The notes under the pieces: generated by a model
The model's input: the letters and a program-made list of their open reading frames with translations, nothing else
What the model was told of the DNA's origin: nothing
The model's database searches: none
Assembly (NCBI RefSeq): GCF_900169565.1
Contig: NZ_LT828648.1
Coordinates: forward strand, 1,428,876 to 1,492,875
Reading direction: 5' to 3'
Length of the DNA stretch: 64,000 nt
From: Nitrospira japonica
GTDB lineage: Bacteria > Nitrospirota > Nitrospiria > Nitrospirales > Nitrospiraceae
Program-made: the position numbers and the translations under genes
Shown: positions 43,467 to 52,173 of the stretch, piece by piece
How the letters are laid out: each line of letters begins with the position of its first letter
How positions within the stretch are numbered: the stretch's first letter is position 1

Positions 43467-44351
43467 TTAAGCAGATCTCCGTCCCCTCCGGGCCGATCCT
43501 GCCGATGGGACCGCGACCGTGACGTTGTCGATCAATCGGACTCGGCCGATCCGGATCGCTCCCAACAGGACGACCGAACCGGAGACCTTCTTCAGGGGTT
43601 CGAGCGATGCGGCGTCGCAGACCGCCAGATATTCCGGTCTCACGATCCGGTCTTCCGCCATCATCCGCTTCATGATGCGATCCACCTGCCGGCCGTCGCG
43701 CAGGCCGTCCAGAATGGCCTGACGCCCGGCCGATAATGCCCGGTACAGGACCGGCGCGCGACGGCGGTGATCCGGTGACAGATACACGTTGCGTGAACTC
43801 ATAGCCAGTCCGTCCGGTTCCCGTACCGTCGGATGAACCGTGAGGCCGACGGCCAGGTTCAGATCCGCGATGAGCCGCCGCACGAGCGCCGCCTGCTGGA
43901 AATCCTTCTGGCCGAAGACCGCATGATGGGGACGGACCAAGCTGAAGAGTTTCACCAGGACCGTCGCGACGCCTCCGAAGTGATGCGGGCGGGCGGTCCC
44001 TTCCCAGCGGCCGGCCAATTCCGGAACCATCACCGAGGTTTGAAACCTTTCCGAATACATGTCAGCTGGTGTGGGTTCGAAACAAACGTCGACTCCCTCC
44101 GCTCGGCACAACCGGCGATCCCGCGCGATCGGGCGTGGATAGCGCGACAAGTCTTCTTTGGGCCCGAACTGCGCCGGATTCACGAAAATACTCACGACCA
44201 GGGCATCGCACCGCAGTCTCGCGGCGCGGATCAAAGCCCGGTGGCCGTCGTGGAGTGCCCCCATCGTGGGGACAAATCCGATCGTCACACCCTCTCGCCG
44301 GAGGCGATCGCTCCACAGGGTCATCGCATGGAGATTGCGGATGATCTTCAT
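43467..44351 (-). CDS. panC: Pantothenate synthetase PanC
   Basis: PanC ligates pantoate to beta-alanine with ATP. The 294-aa protein has the HIGH-like VPTMGALHDGH, VSIFVNPAQFGPKEDL, HHFGGVATVLVKLF, FGQKDFQQAALV and the KMSKS-like AMSSRNVYL. I place the start at the ATG at 44351, which overlaps the folK stop by four bases, rather than the GTG seven codons upstream. The C-terminus is a short basic tail. It forms a minus-strand unit with folK and probably dapL. Confidence 0.95.
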   Translation of the reverse strand: MKIIRNLHAMTLWSDRLRREGVTIGFVPTMGALHDGHRALIRAARLRCDALVVSIFVNPAQFGPKEDLSRYPRPIARDRRLCRAEGVDVCFEPTPADMYSERFQTSVMVPELAGRWEGTARPHHFGGVATVLVKLFSLVRPHHAVFGQKDFQQAALVRRLIADLNLAVGLTVHPTVREPDGLAMSSRNVYLSPDHRRRAPVLYRALSAGRQAILDGLRDGRQVDRIMKRMMAEDRIVRPEYLAVCDAASLEPLKKVSGSVVLLGAIRIGRVRLIDNVTVAVPSAGSARRGRRSA

Positions 44352-44902
44352 GAGTGTGGAGGAGGACTGCACGAGGGGCGGGAGCCGTATCGGGTTGACG
44401 GCTGAGGAAACAGGAGGCGGACGTCGGAGGAATCCTTGACGTCGGACAGGAGCCGGCTGACGGTCTGTCCCATCGTCGGATGGACCAGAAGCGGATCGAG
44501 CTCATTGAGGGGAATCAACACGAACCGCCGCTGGTGAAGCCGCGGATGGGGGACCCTCAATCCCGGTTCGTCGATCACGCGGTCTCCATAGAACAGCAGA
44601 TCGAGATCGATGGTGCGGGGACCGGCCCGGTCGGACTCGTCGCGGCCCAGTGATCGCTCGATTTCCCTGAGGACGGAGAGCAGACTGTGCGGCGTGATGT
44701 CCGTTTCAATCTGCACGACGCCGTTCAAGAACCAGCCCTCTCCGGGATGCGCGCCGTCCTGCACCGGTTCCGTCTCATACAGCAAGGACACGCCCGACAG
44801 GCGGCTGTGCGGCAACAGGCTCAACAGCGTGACGGCGCGGTCGCACAAGTCGATGCGATTGCCGACATTGGAGCCGAAACCGATGTAGACCGTTTCGCTC
44901 AT
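44348..44902 (-). CDS. folK: 2-amino-4-hydroxy-6-hydroxymethyldihydropteridine pyrophosphokinase FolK
   Basis: FolK pyrophosphorylates the pterin precursor of folate. The 184-aa protein has IGFGSNVGNRIDLC at the N-terminus and the signature GPRTIDLDLLFYGD, followed by VPHPRLHQRRFVLIPL. The last 25 residues are a Ser/Pro-rich extension beyond the usual length, overlapping the panC start. The start lies 18 bases after the dapL stop. Confidence 0.95.
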   Translation of the reverse strand: MSETVYIGFGSNVGNRIDLCDRAVTLLSLLPHSRLSGVSLLYETEPVQDGAHPGEGWFLNGVVQIETDITPHSLLSVLREIERSLGRDESDRAGPRTIDLDLLFYGDRVIDEPGLRVPHPRLHQRRFVLIPLNELDPLLVHPTMGQTVSRLLSDVKDSSDVRLLFPQPSTRYGSRPSCSPPPHS

Positions 44903-44920
44903 GCAAATAGCGTTGAGTGT

Positions 44921-46096
44921 TTAAAACCCGGCCTTCTTTATCCGTTCCACCGCCTCCGCCAGTCGTTCTTTCGTCGTACAGACGGTCATCCGGATGTACC
45001 CTTCGCCCGGCGTGCCGAATCCGTTGCCCGGGGTCGTGACGATCCCGGCCTTTTCCAGCAGATGAGCCGTGAACGACGCGGAGGTGTAGCCTTTCGGAAC
45101 CGTGACCCAGACATAGAAGGCGGCAGGAGGCGGATCGACCTCCAGGCCGAGCTTCTTCAAGCCGGGCACCAGCGTGTCGCGGCGCTCCTGATAGATCTTC
45201 CTGAGCCCGTCGGTAACGGTATCGTCCAGTCCGAGCGCGGTGATGCCGGCCGCCTGCACGGCTTCGAAGACTCCCGAGTCCAGGTTGCTCTTCACTTTCC
45301 CGAGTCCCGCCAGCACGCTCTTGTTGCCGACGACAAAGCCGATGCGCCAGCCGGTCATATTATAGGTCTTCGAAAGCGAATGAAATTCCACGCCGACGTC
45401 TTTCGCGCCGTCGACTTCGAGGAAACTCGAAGGCCGTTTCCCGTCATAGAAAATTTCCGAATAGGCCGCGTCGTGGCAGACGATCACATGGTATGTCTGC
45501 GCAAACTCGACGACACGTTTGAAATAGTCCTTGGTCATGATCACGGAGGTGGGATTGTTCGGGCTGTTCAGCCACATCAGCTTGGCCTTTTGGGCGACCT
45601 CCTTGGGGATCGCGTTCAGATCAGGCAGGAAGCCGTTGGCTTTCGTCAATGGCATGATGTGCGAGACGCCGCCCGAGAAACCGGTTCCCACGGGATAGAC
45701 CGGATAGCCCGGACTCGGTACCAGCACCACGTCGCCGGGATCGACGAACGCGAGGTGGATGTGCCCGATGCCTTCCTTGGAGCCGATCAGGGTCAGGACT
45801 TCATCGGCTGGATCGAGCGACACGTTGAATCGCCGCTTGTACCAATCCGCAACGGCTTTACGAAAGGCCAGCATGCCCTCATAAGAAGGGTACTGGTGGT
45901 GCTTTGGATTCTTGGCGGCCTGCGCGAGGCTGTCGATGATGGGGCCGGGCGTCGGCAAATCCGGATCGCCGATTCCTAGATTGATGATGTCCACACCCCG
46001 GGCAATCGCTTCTTGTTTCATCTTGTCGATGGCGGCAAAGAGATAGGGGGGGAGTGTCTTGATGCGATTGGCGACTTCAATCGGGAAACCAGCCAT
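44921..46096 (-). CDS. dapL: LL-diaminopimelate aminotransferase DapL
   Basis: DapL converts tetrahydrodipicolinate directly to LL-diaminopimelate, bypassing the acylated intermediates. The 391-aa class I/II aminotransferase has LPPYLFAAIDKMK, INLGIGDPDLPTP, SKEGIGHIHLAFVDPGD, WLNSPNNPTS, HDAAYSEIFYDG and the PLP Lys in EFHSLSKTYNMTGWRIGF. This set is typical of DapL2-type enzymes. It complements dapA, dapB and lysA at 30-33 kb. AlaC-type alanine aminotransferases are close relatives, but the dap context favours DapL. Confidence 0.88.
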   Translation of the reverse strand: MAGFPIEVANRIKTLPPYLFAAIDKMKQEAIARGVDIINLGIGDPDLPTPGPIIDSLAQAAKNPKHHQYPSYEGMLAFRKAVADWYKRRFNVSLDPADEVLTLIGSKEGIGHIHLAFVDPGDVVLVPSPGYPVYPVGTGFSGGVSHIMPLTKANGFLPDLNAIPKEVAQKAKLMWLNSPNNPTSVIMTKDYFKRVVEFAQTYHVIVCHDAAYSEIFYDGKRPSSFLEVDGAKDVGVEFHSLSKTYNMTGWRIGFVVGNKSVLAGLGKVKSNLDSGVFEAVQAAGITALGLDDTVTDGLRKIYQERRDTLVPGLKKLGLEVDPPPAAFYVWVTVPKGYTSASFTAHLLEKAGIVTTPGNGFGTPGEGYIRMTVCTTKERLAEAVERIKKAGF

Positions 46097-46180
46097 TGCT
46101 GATGCTCTCCTTTTCTAATCGAGAATGGACAGGGGGCAGACCAAAAGAGCCCCTAGACTACTAGAGGAACGATCCGGCAA

Positions 46181-46861
46181 TCAACGTTCGCACGGGATCA
46201 AGGCGCCGACCAGGCTGTCGGCGAATCGCTGCAGGGCAGGCAGGTGCGGCCACGCGGCCTCCGTGATCTGCTGGGCCGTCATTCCGGTCCGGGCCAGATC
46301 CACGGCGCATTCGCGACACAGTTGATCGATTCCAGCCCGCTCCATTTCCGGGTGAAACAGGAGCCCATACGCCCGGTCGCCGTATCGAAAGGCCTGGAGG
46401 GCGATGTCGGACGCTGCCAGGGGCATGCAGTTTTCGGGAAGCTCGAAGATCTCTCCGTGCCACTCGAAGACATCGAATGAGTTCGGCAACCCGCTGAAGA
46501 CGGGGTCGGACGTTGCCTCAGGGGTGAGCCGAACGGGCGTCATGCCGATTTCCAATGCCTTGCCGGGCCGTACCACCGCTCCGAGCGCCTTCGCCATGAA
46601 CTGACTTCCCAGGCAGACGCCGATCACAGGGTTGCCGGCCAGCAGCGCTTTTCGGATGAACGCCGTCTCCTTTGCGATCCAGGGATCGGAATCGTTGGCC
46701 GACATCGGTCCTCCCATCACGATCAGCAGATCACCTGAATCGTCCGGCAGGCCGTCTTGAGGAACGAGATGGCGTTCCAGGAGGACGCGTCGCCGCCGGA
46801 GGGACGTTTCGAAAACTCCCGGCCCTTCGAACGGCACGTGCTGGAGACAGACGGCGCGCAT
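46181..46861 (-). CDS. Class I glutamine amidotransferase-like protein
   Basis: A 226-aa stand-alone GATase1 protein. The nucleophile elbow is GVCLGSQ (Cys83), the oxyanion strand LLIVMGGPMSAND, and the catalytic His/Glu pair lies in LLFHPEME. The WHGE motif in FDVFEWHGEIF is common in GMP-synthase-like amidotransferases of unknown acceptor, some of which act on gamma-glutamyl compounds. GAGG lies 5 bases before the ATG at 46861. No synthase partner is adjacent. Confidence 0.85.
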   Translation of the reverse strand: MRAVCLQHVPFEGPGVFETSLRRRRVLLERHLVPQDGLPDDSGDLLIVMGGPMSANDSDPWIAKETAFIRKALLAGNPVIGVCLGSQFMAKALGAVVRPGKALEIGMTPVRLTPEATSDPVFSGLPNSFDVFEWHGEIFELPENCMPLAASDIALQAFRYGDRAYGLLFHPEMERAGIDQLCRECAVDLARTGMTAQQITEAAWPHLPALQRFADSLVGALIPCER

Positions 46862-46982
46862 TGACACCTCGAGAAGACGGCACTACGCTCTGCGTGCCGG
46901 AAGGCATAACCCGAGTCACGTCCGACTGCAACCGAAATGTTCGTCCTCGGGACATCTTGACGGGACGCGCGGCGGAGGGATC

Positions 46983-47486
46983 TTGAAAGAACCGGATCTT
47001 GATTGGCTGGTCCACAACAGGTCGGCGATCCAGGAGCTTCTGCTCGAACTCTGGAAGGAGTTTCCGGAAACGCCGTCGGCCGATTCGCAGCCTGGGGCCG
47101 CACTCCAGTTGCTCGTCGGCGTGACGTTTTCTCTCTGGCGCGCGGTCTTTCTGGCCGAGAGCCCCCGTGATTGGCAGGAGCACGCCAGTCATGCGAAAAA
47201 ATTCCTCCATCTCGTCGTCAAGGAACAGACGATGGGGCACGCCCAGGAGCGCGAGGCCCGCTACTGGACCGTCGGGTATTATTTGACCAGCGCATTTCTT
47301 CGGTTGGAATCGGCCTACGCCATGTTGAATTACGATTCGCCGCTGAGAGGCCTCGTCACCCGATTCATCGTTCGCCGGGGCGGTACGATCGATGAGGCAG
47401 CAGACCCGAAAGCGCCGTGGGAAACGGCCGTCGGTGCGGTGAGGGACCTGCTGGGCGAGGCGCGCCGGCGCCTGGCCGGCGAATGA
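46983..47486 (+). CDS. Hypothetical protein, 167 aa (TTG start)
   Basis: A helical soluble protein rich in Trp and Leu: LDWLVHNRSAIQELLLELWKEF, then LQLLVGVTFSLWRAVFLAES, then YWTVGYYLTSAFLRLESAYAML. I accept the TTG at 46983 as start because GGAGGG lies just upstream and there is no closer ATG. Family not recognised; no catalytic motif. It is divergent from the amidotransferase gene. Confidence 0.6.
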   Translation: MKEPDLDWLVHNRSAIQELLLELWKEFPETPSADSQPGAALQLLVGVTFSLWRAVFLAESPRDWQEHASHAKKFLHLVVKEQTMGHAQEREARYWTVGYYLTSAFLRLESAYAMLNYDSPLRGLVTRFIVRRGGTIDEAADPKAPWETAVGAVRDLLGEARRRLAGE

Positions 47487-47583
47487 TCGCGGACTCTCTG
47501 CGCCGTGGACGATGCGACCGGTCGTTGTCAAGCGTTCCCGGCGTAGTTCGGCTTCTCCGCTGGTCGTTCGCCTGCGGCTGCGA

Positions 47584-47589
47584 TACAAT
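47584..47589 (+). promoter_or_regulatory. Leaderless -10 box (TACAAT)
   Basis: TACAAT ends 7 bases before the GTG at 47597, so the mRNA should begin at the start codon. No clear -35 box and no ribosome-binding site. Confidence 0.5.
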
Positions 47590-47596
47590 CTTCGTT

Positions 47597-48430
47597 GTGA
47601 AACAATCCATTAAACAGGTCGACGACCTCCGGTGGCTCTTGGGTCATACGGGAGGGTTCCGGGGCGGGTACGTCACCGACGTTCAGATGTCCAAGAGGCG
47701 GCTGTTCGACGAGGGATCCGCACGCGAAGTGCTGGCCGACACGAGCGTCACCGTCGTGGTTCGCTACCGACTCCGGCAGATGGAACGTGTGGCGAAGCTC
47801 ACGATGACCGGAGTGACCGATTTTTCTATTTTCGAGCAGGAAGGCGCGGACTGTTCGTCTCTGAGCACGATCCAGGCTGAATGTACCGCCGGAAAGTTAC
47901 GGTTTTGGTTCGACCCGCAGGGTGAACTCTATGTCGTCTGCGATGAGGCCCAGTTCGAGGAAGTGGCGGTACCGTTTCGCGACGAGACGTTTCGGGATCA
48001 ACCGGCCCAATGGACGTTTCAAAGTCCCGTCGCAGAGTGGCCGACGGTGGAATGGCTCCTGAAGGGCCTGGAGGAGTCCGGTTTGCCCTGTACCTGGAAG
48101 CAGAGCAAGGCTTCCACCCGGCGCCAAGGGACCGTTCAGTGGGAAGGGGATCTCCTGCCGGCCGTCGAACCTGAGCGACCGGATGACGGTGGCGTCCATG
48201 CCATGCTGTACGGGCCGGTCGACGGTCCGGGATTCGGCATCGTGTTGCACGTAGCGGGAACGCAAAGCCCCGCCGCCTGCCGGATTCTTTCCAGTACGGC
48301 GGATCTGCTAGTGCGGCATTTCTGCGGCCGCTGTCTGGTGGGTAATACGATCATTCCCGGCGGCGATTGGCTGAACTGGAAATCGCTGGAACACCGGCGC
48401 CTGACCGGACCGGAGCCTCTCGAAGACTAG
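47597..48430 (+). CDS. Hypothetical protein, 277 aa (GTG start)
   Basis: A soluble beta-rich protein: GGYVTDVQMSKRRLFDEGS, VTVVVRYRLRQMERVAKLTM, GKLRFWFDPQGELYVVCDEA. No signal peptide. A Trp-rich middle (WTFQSPVAEWPTVEWLLKGL) is followed by a C-terminal GGDWLNWKSLEHRRL. I do not recognise the family. The frame stays open upstream to 47417 over the previous gene, but TACAAT and the GTG point to 47597. Confidence 0.6.
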   Translation: MKQSIKQVDDLRWLLGHTGGFRGGYVTDVQMSKRRLFDEGSAREVLADTSVTVVVRYRLRQMERVAKLTMTGVTDFSIFEQEGADCSSLSTIQAECTAGKLRFWFDPQGELYVVCDEAQFEEVAVPFRDETFRDQPAQWTFQSPVAEWPTVEWLLKGLEESGLPCTWKQSKASTRRQGTVQWEGDLLPAVEPERPDDGGVHAMLYGPVDGPGFGIVLHVAGTQSPAACRILSSTADLLVRHFCGRCLVGNTIIPGGDWLNWKSLEHRRLTGPEPLED

Positions 48431-48554
48431 GAAGGACAACGCGCAGGGAAGGGATGCGAAACCTGCCGTCCGATGGAACAGGCGGATGCCGAGTCGTGCG
48501 GCGAGTCTCTGAAAAATGCGAGTATAGAACCGAGGAACGCTTTAACGTCCCAGC

Positions 48555-49268
48555 TCAGGCAAGAGCTTCTTCGCTGGCATGACCGGCGGTGCGATTGTCG
48601 CTGCTGGGGGAAAATACCGTCGTCCCGTTGAGGCGGGGTCTGCCGCTTTCGTGCTTCCGATTCACGCATTCCACCAACGCCCAAAACCGCAGCGGATTGA
48701 CGTTCTGTTTGCGCGTGACGTGGAGGTTCGTTCCCTCCAGCACCGTATGCAGGGCCAAATCCGTGCGCCATCCGAGGTGTTTGGTCAACGGTGAAATGAC
48801 CTTCTCCACCGCCGCGATGACTTTGTTCCCGTTGCTGAAGTGATTGAGCATGATGATGCGCCCACCGGGCCGGCAGACGCGAATCATTTCATTGACCAAT
48901 TTTCGATGATCGGGAACGGCCGTGACGACGTAGGCGGCGACGACAGTGTCGAAACTGTTGTCCTCGAATTCCATGGCGCCTGCGTCCATGCGATGCAGGG
49001 TGACGTGGTCCATCTGGTGTTCGATCGCGCGTTTCTTGGCGACGTCCAACATGCCTTCGGAGAAATCGATACCGACGATCCGACAATGACGGGGGTACAT
49101 GGGGAGAGCGAGGCCGGTGCCGACTCCGACTTCGAGAATGCGTTCGCTCGGTTGGACGTTCAGGTTGCGGATGGCGGATTCACGTCCTTCATGGAACACC
49201 TTCCCGAAAATCTTGTCGTAGACTCCGGCATAGGACGTATACACCCGCTCGATCTTGTGCAAATCCAT
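48555..49268 (-). CDS. SAM-dependent methyltransferase, phospholipid N-methyltransferase (PmtA)-like
   Basis: A 237-aa class I methyltransferase with motif I ILEVGVGTGLALPMYP, acidic loop IVGIDFSEGMLDVAKKRA, motif II DNSFDTVVAAYVVTAVPD and motif III RVCRPGGRIIMLNHF. The start MDLHKIERVYTSYAGVYDKIFGKVFHEGR is characteristic of phosphatidylethanolamine N-methyltransferases of the Rhodobacter PmtA type. The C-terminal 30 residues are a non-conserved polar tail. GGAGG lies upstream of the ATG at 49268. Lipid methylation is the likely role, at moderate certainty. Confidence 0.7.
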   Translation of the reverse strand: MDLHKIERVYTSYAGVYDKIFGKVFHEGRESAIRNLNVQPSERILEVGVGTGLALPMYPRHCRIVGIDFSEGMLDVAKKRAIEHQMDHVTLHRMDAGAMEFEDNSFDTVVAAYVVTAVPDHRKLVNEMIRVCRPGGRIIMLNHFSNGNKVIAAVEKVISPLTKHLGWRTDLALHTVLEGTNLHVTRKQNVNPLRFWALVECVNRKHESGRPRLNGTTVFSPSSDNRTAGHASEEALA

Positions 49269-49537
49269 AGTTCCTCCAACCCAGACATCATGTGTCCTGC
49301 CGCTTGGGAAGGCAGGCATCGATTGCGTCAGAATTCAGTGGAATCTGTCGTTTATGACGGCGGAGCGCCTGAAATGAAGCGAGGGACCCGCCTAACCAAA
49401 ACAGGCGTACCATATCCAACTCGCGGGGTTGAGTCAACACAATACTCGCTCCGAGGCAGGGTTCTTGTCGTTCGATTCCAGGACGGCGGTCTCCCGGACT
49501 TGATTCGACCGCGAACGCTGTGGGATAGGTACGCCCC

Positions 49538-50155
49538 ATGGTCCTGGCTGGTCTGTTTGCCGGTGTACTCTGCCTCGGGTTGATTCTCGGAGACTGGCTC
49601 TACTTCATCAGACTCACGCCCGATGCCATCCGCTACGGCTGCGGCATTGCGCGCAGCCTGGATCAGTTTCCCGCTGATCGGGTCGTCCACGTGAGCCGGC
49701 GGTTCGATGCGAACGGCGTGCTCTCGCTTCCGCACGGGATCGCCCGGTACTACCCGGAGCTCCGTCAGATCGCCATTCGTCCCCAATACCACCTGTTTTC
49801 CATGAGCTTCCGTACCGCCTGGCCGTTGAAAGGTCTGGTTCACCTGTCTGCCGATGCACCGCAGGCCACGGCCGTCTGCGTCAAGCGAATTCCCTGGTCG
49901 TCCGCCATCATCACCCTCGTCTGGTTCCTGCTGGTGAGTCTCGGGACCGCGGCGTTCCTGGTGACCTATGCACTGCAGGGCGGATTCAATTCGTTTACCG
50001 GGGTACTCATGGGGACGGGGATTCTCGGAATCGGGCTGCTCGTCCTCGCTTTCGGCGCCGTCACGGTCGTGTTTTCCTACCGGCTGGAAAACAGCCGCTT
50101 GATGAAGGTGTACGGCGAGCTGCTCGACGACGCCGAGAATTCCCTCAGGACGTGA
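49538..50155 (+). CDS. Membrane protein of unknown function, 205 aa
   Basis: Three transmembrane segments: residues about 2-24 (VLAGLFAGVLCLGLILGDWLYF), about 122-145 (IITLVWFLLVSLGTAAFLVTY) and about 153-178 (LMGTGILGIGLLVLAFGAVTVVF). Between the first and second is a domain of about 95 residues with strand-rich sequence. Family not recognised. The 3' end overlaps the convergent gene by 11 bases. Confidence 0.6.
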   Translation: MVLAGLFAGVLCLGLILGDWLYFIRLTPDAIRYGCGIARSLDQFPADRVVHVSRRFDANGVLSLPHGIARYYPELRQIAIRPQYHLFSMSFRTAWPLKGLVHLSADAPQATAVCVKRIPWSSAIITLVWFLLVSLGTAAFLVTYALQGGFNSFTGVLMGTGILGIGLLVLAFGAVTVVFSYRLENSRLMKVYGELLDDAENSLRT

Positions 50156-50489
50156 AGAGAGACAAGAGCTGGTCGTACTCCTGGGAGAGATCGACGGACG
50201 CCCGGTCTCGGGCCAAACCGGCGATGATGCCGCGGTGTTTCTTGCTGAGGCCTGAGGCCTCGAAGGCCAGGCGGAACTGCGACCACTTCAGTGCCGGATC
50301 CGCCGCGACCCGCGCCTGTTCGTCTTTCGGAAGCGCATGAAGCGTTGCTGTGAGCGTTCGAATCGCCTTTTCCACGCTTTCATACGGAGGAGCGAGCTTC
50401 AGACGTCCGTAAAACGTCTCCAGATGAGAGCGGAATTCCTCTCGGAGTTGCTGAATCCATGGCGATGGGGCAGGTGACGAGTCCGACAT
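50145..50489 (-). CDS. Hypothetical helical protein, 114 aa
   Basis: A small all-helical protein (WIQQLREEFRSHLETFYGRL, EKAIRTLTATLHALPKDEQ, LARDRASVDLSQEYDQLLSLF) without Cys or membrane segments. I use the ATG at 50489 because a TTGTCA-18-TATCAT promoter lies just upstream (-10 at 50506-50501), which excludes the longer frame to 50576. Family unknown. Confidence 0.5.
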   Translation of the reverse strand: MSDSSPAPSPWIQQLREEFRSHLETFYGRLKLAPPYESVEKAIRTLTATLHALPKDEQARVAADPALKWSQFRLAFEASGLSKKHRGIIAGLARDRASVDLSQEYDQLLSLFTS

Positions 50490-50500
50490 CGGTGACGCCG

Positions 50501-50515
50501 ATGATACGGTATGAT
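50501..50515. promoter_or_regulatory. Overlapping divergent -10 boxes
   Basis: The 15-base segment reads ATGATACGGTATGAT. On the minus strand it supplies TATCAT (50506-50501), 18 bases after TTGTCA, for the helical-protein gene. On the plus strand it supplies TATGAT (50510-50515), about 60 bases before the lipoprotein gene at 50575. Confidence 0.4.
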
Positions 50516-50574
50516 GACGCACGGTGACAACGGTCCGATGAGGACCCATTCGGATATTCCTTGGGAGGTTTTCC

Positions 50575-51060
50575 ATGCGGGAAGCGACGTGGGCGGTGTG
50601 GGGTTTGATCGGATTGGCTGTTTTGAGCGGGTGTTCAGCCGCAAGACATCATCACGGCATGATGGATCACGGGAAGGGCGAGGCCTATTGGCAAAAAGGC
50701 CAACAGGAGATGGCCGCATTGGTCGATCGGACGGTAAACGATCAGGACAAGGCTAAACGGGTCAAGGGCATCGTCGGCGATATCATCACGGAGCTCAAGG
50801 CGGGACGCGAGCAGGAACGTGCGTACCATCAGCAGCTCTTTGCGCTGAACGCGAACTACGCGGCTGCGCCGGAAGAGTTCATGAAGATCTTGGACGAGGC
50901 CAACAACCAACGGATGCGCACCGCCACGACGGTTCTGGGACAGCGGTTTAGGATGAAGGAGCTGATGACGGCGGATGAGTGGAAAGTATTGTCGGATCAG
51001 ATGTCGGCCTATAGCGGCCGATACCAGCACGACGGTACCGGAGCGAAAACGGGCTACTGA
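50575..51060 (+). CDS. Periplasmic lipoprotein, Spy/CpxP-like hypothetical, 161 aa
   Basis: A lipoprotein signal (WAVWGLIGLAVLSGC) precedes a His-rich stretch (ARHHHGMMDHGKGE) and then helices with regular Lys/Glu/Gln content (QEMAALVDRTVNDQDKAKRVKGIVGDIITELK, ERAYHQQLFALNANYAAAPEEFMKIL). This resembles the long-helix Spy/CpxP/ZraP type that senses or chaperones under metal or envelope stress. The similarity is by layout, not by a signature. GGGAGG lies 7 bases before the ATG. Confidence 0.6.
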   Translation: MREATWAVWGLIGLAVLSGCSAARHHHGMMDHGKGEAYWQKGQQEMAALVDRTVNDQDKAKRVKGIVGDIITELKAGREQERAYHQQLFALNANYAAAPEEFMKILDEANNQRMRTATTVLGQRFRMKELMTADEWKVLSDQMSAYSGRYQHDGTGAKTGY

Positions 51061-51075
51061 AGGAGCAAGTGACGC

Positions 51076-51130
51076 GTATCTCGTGAAGCGTCGTTCGCTT
51101 GCAAGATACGAAATACGAACGACGAGATAC
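51076..51130. repeat. Intergenic imperfect inverted repeat
   Basis: Arms GTATCTC...GTCGTTCG (51076-51099) and CGAACGACGAGATAC (51116-51130) could fold into a broken 15-bp stem. It lies between convergent genes and may act as a bidirectional terminator or be a dispersed intergenic repeat; there is no T-run. Confidence 0.4.
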
Positions 51131-51135
51131 TTCCG

Positions 51136-52173
51136 CTAGGTTCGAGCAGGCGCGGTTGTGAGAGGCAGAGGCGTCCACGTGGTGCCCCCATCCGTGGAGC
51201 GGTACAACCCGCTGCCGTTGGTTCCGACGTAGAGCGTTTGGGGGTTCTGGCGCGACATGGCCAGGGCCCGGATGTTCAGCGTGGACAGTCCCTGGTTCAT
51301 CGCCTGCCACGTGGCACCGCTGTCGGTGGATTTCCAGACGCCGCCCGGGCCGCCGATGTAGACCACCGAGGGTTGCGTCGGATGAATCACGATGCTGCTG
51401 ACAAAAGGGTCGGGCAGGGACTGGCCGATGCGGTTCCACTCGGTTCCCTTGTTTGCGGTGCGGAAGAGTCCTTTGGTCGTTCCGGCATAGACGACGTCGG
51501 GATTTATCCGGTCGATCTCGATCGCATTGACGCCCAAGGCCATGGAGGCCATCAGTTCACTTTCCGGGATCAGTCCAGTGTTCACCTTTTTCCATGACAT
51601 CGCGGCGTCGTCCGAACGATAGACGCCGCCGGTGGTGCCTCCATAGAGAATCGTCGGATCCTTCGGATTGATCGCGATGGAGGTCACGATATGGACCTCT
51701 TTCATGCCGTTCATCCGTTCTTCCCATTCACGGCCCGCATCCTTCGTGTAAAAGGCGCCGACCGTCGTGGCCGCATAGATCTTCTCGCTCAGCACCGGGT
51801 GGAACACGAATTGGTTGACGAAGGAGACGTGTTCCTTGAGTCCGACATTGTGCGGGAGCCAGTGCTGTCCCCCGTCGGGGCTCTTATAGACCGCATCACC
51901 CATGGTGCCGGCGTACACGGTGGCGGGAAGCTGCGGATCGAGAGCCACCGTCGTCACGCGCCTGGCGCTGAAGCTTGGGAAACGTTCCCAGAGCCGGCCG
52001 CCGTCGCGGGTCTTATAGACGGCGTCGTTGGTGGCCACGTAGACAATGTTGGAGTTGGTCGGATGGAGCGCGATCGAGACGATCGCCTCGCTGTCCTTCT
52101 GGCAGCCGGTCATACAAACGATGAGCAGAAGGACGACGGGAACCAGCAGCGACATGCGAGGAATGAGACGCAT
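51136..52173 (-). CDS. Beta-propeller lipoprotein (Ycf48/BNR-repeat-like)
   Basis: A 345-aa protein with a lipoprotein signal (LLVPVVLLLIVCMTGC). At least six repeats of about 45 residues follow, each with an S/T-x-D-x-G-x-x-W Asp-box-like element: TRDGGRLWERF, SPDGGQHWLPH, TKDAGREWEER, SDDAAMSWKKV, STDSGATWQAM and STDGGTTWTPL. Each alternates with VYxGTxGGVY-type strands. This is the fold of Ycf48/HCF136 and BNR/sialidase-type propellers. In non-photosynthetic bacteria such proteins are of unknown function. The start ATG has no clear ribosome-binding site. Confidence 0.8.
   Translation of the reverse strand: MRLIPRMSLLVPVVLLLIVCMTGCQKDSEAIVSIALHPTNSNIVYVATNDAVYKTRDGGRLWERFPSFSARRVTTVALDPQLPATVYAGTMGDAVYKSPDGGQHWLPHNVGLKEHVSFVNQFVFHPVLSEKIYAATTVGAFYTKDAGREWEERMNGMKEVHIVTSIAINPKDPTILYGGTTGGVYRSDDAAMSWKKVNTGLIPESELMASMALGVNAIEIDRINPDVVYAGTTKGLFRTANKGTEWNRIGQSLPDPFVSSIVIHPTQPSVVYIGGPGGVWKSTDSGATWQAMNQGLSTLNIRALAMSRQNPQTLYVGTNGSGLYRSTDGGTTWTPLPLTTAPART

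Noticed and set aside
44687-45979. 430-codon plus-strand open frame
   Set aside because: Antisense to folK and dapL; His/Arg/Asp-rich shadow composition.
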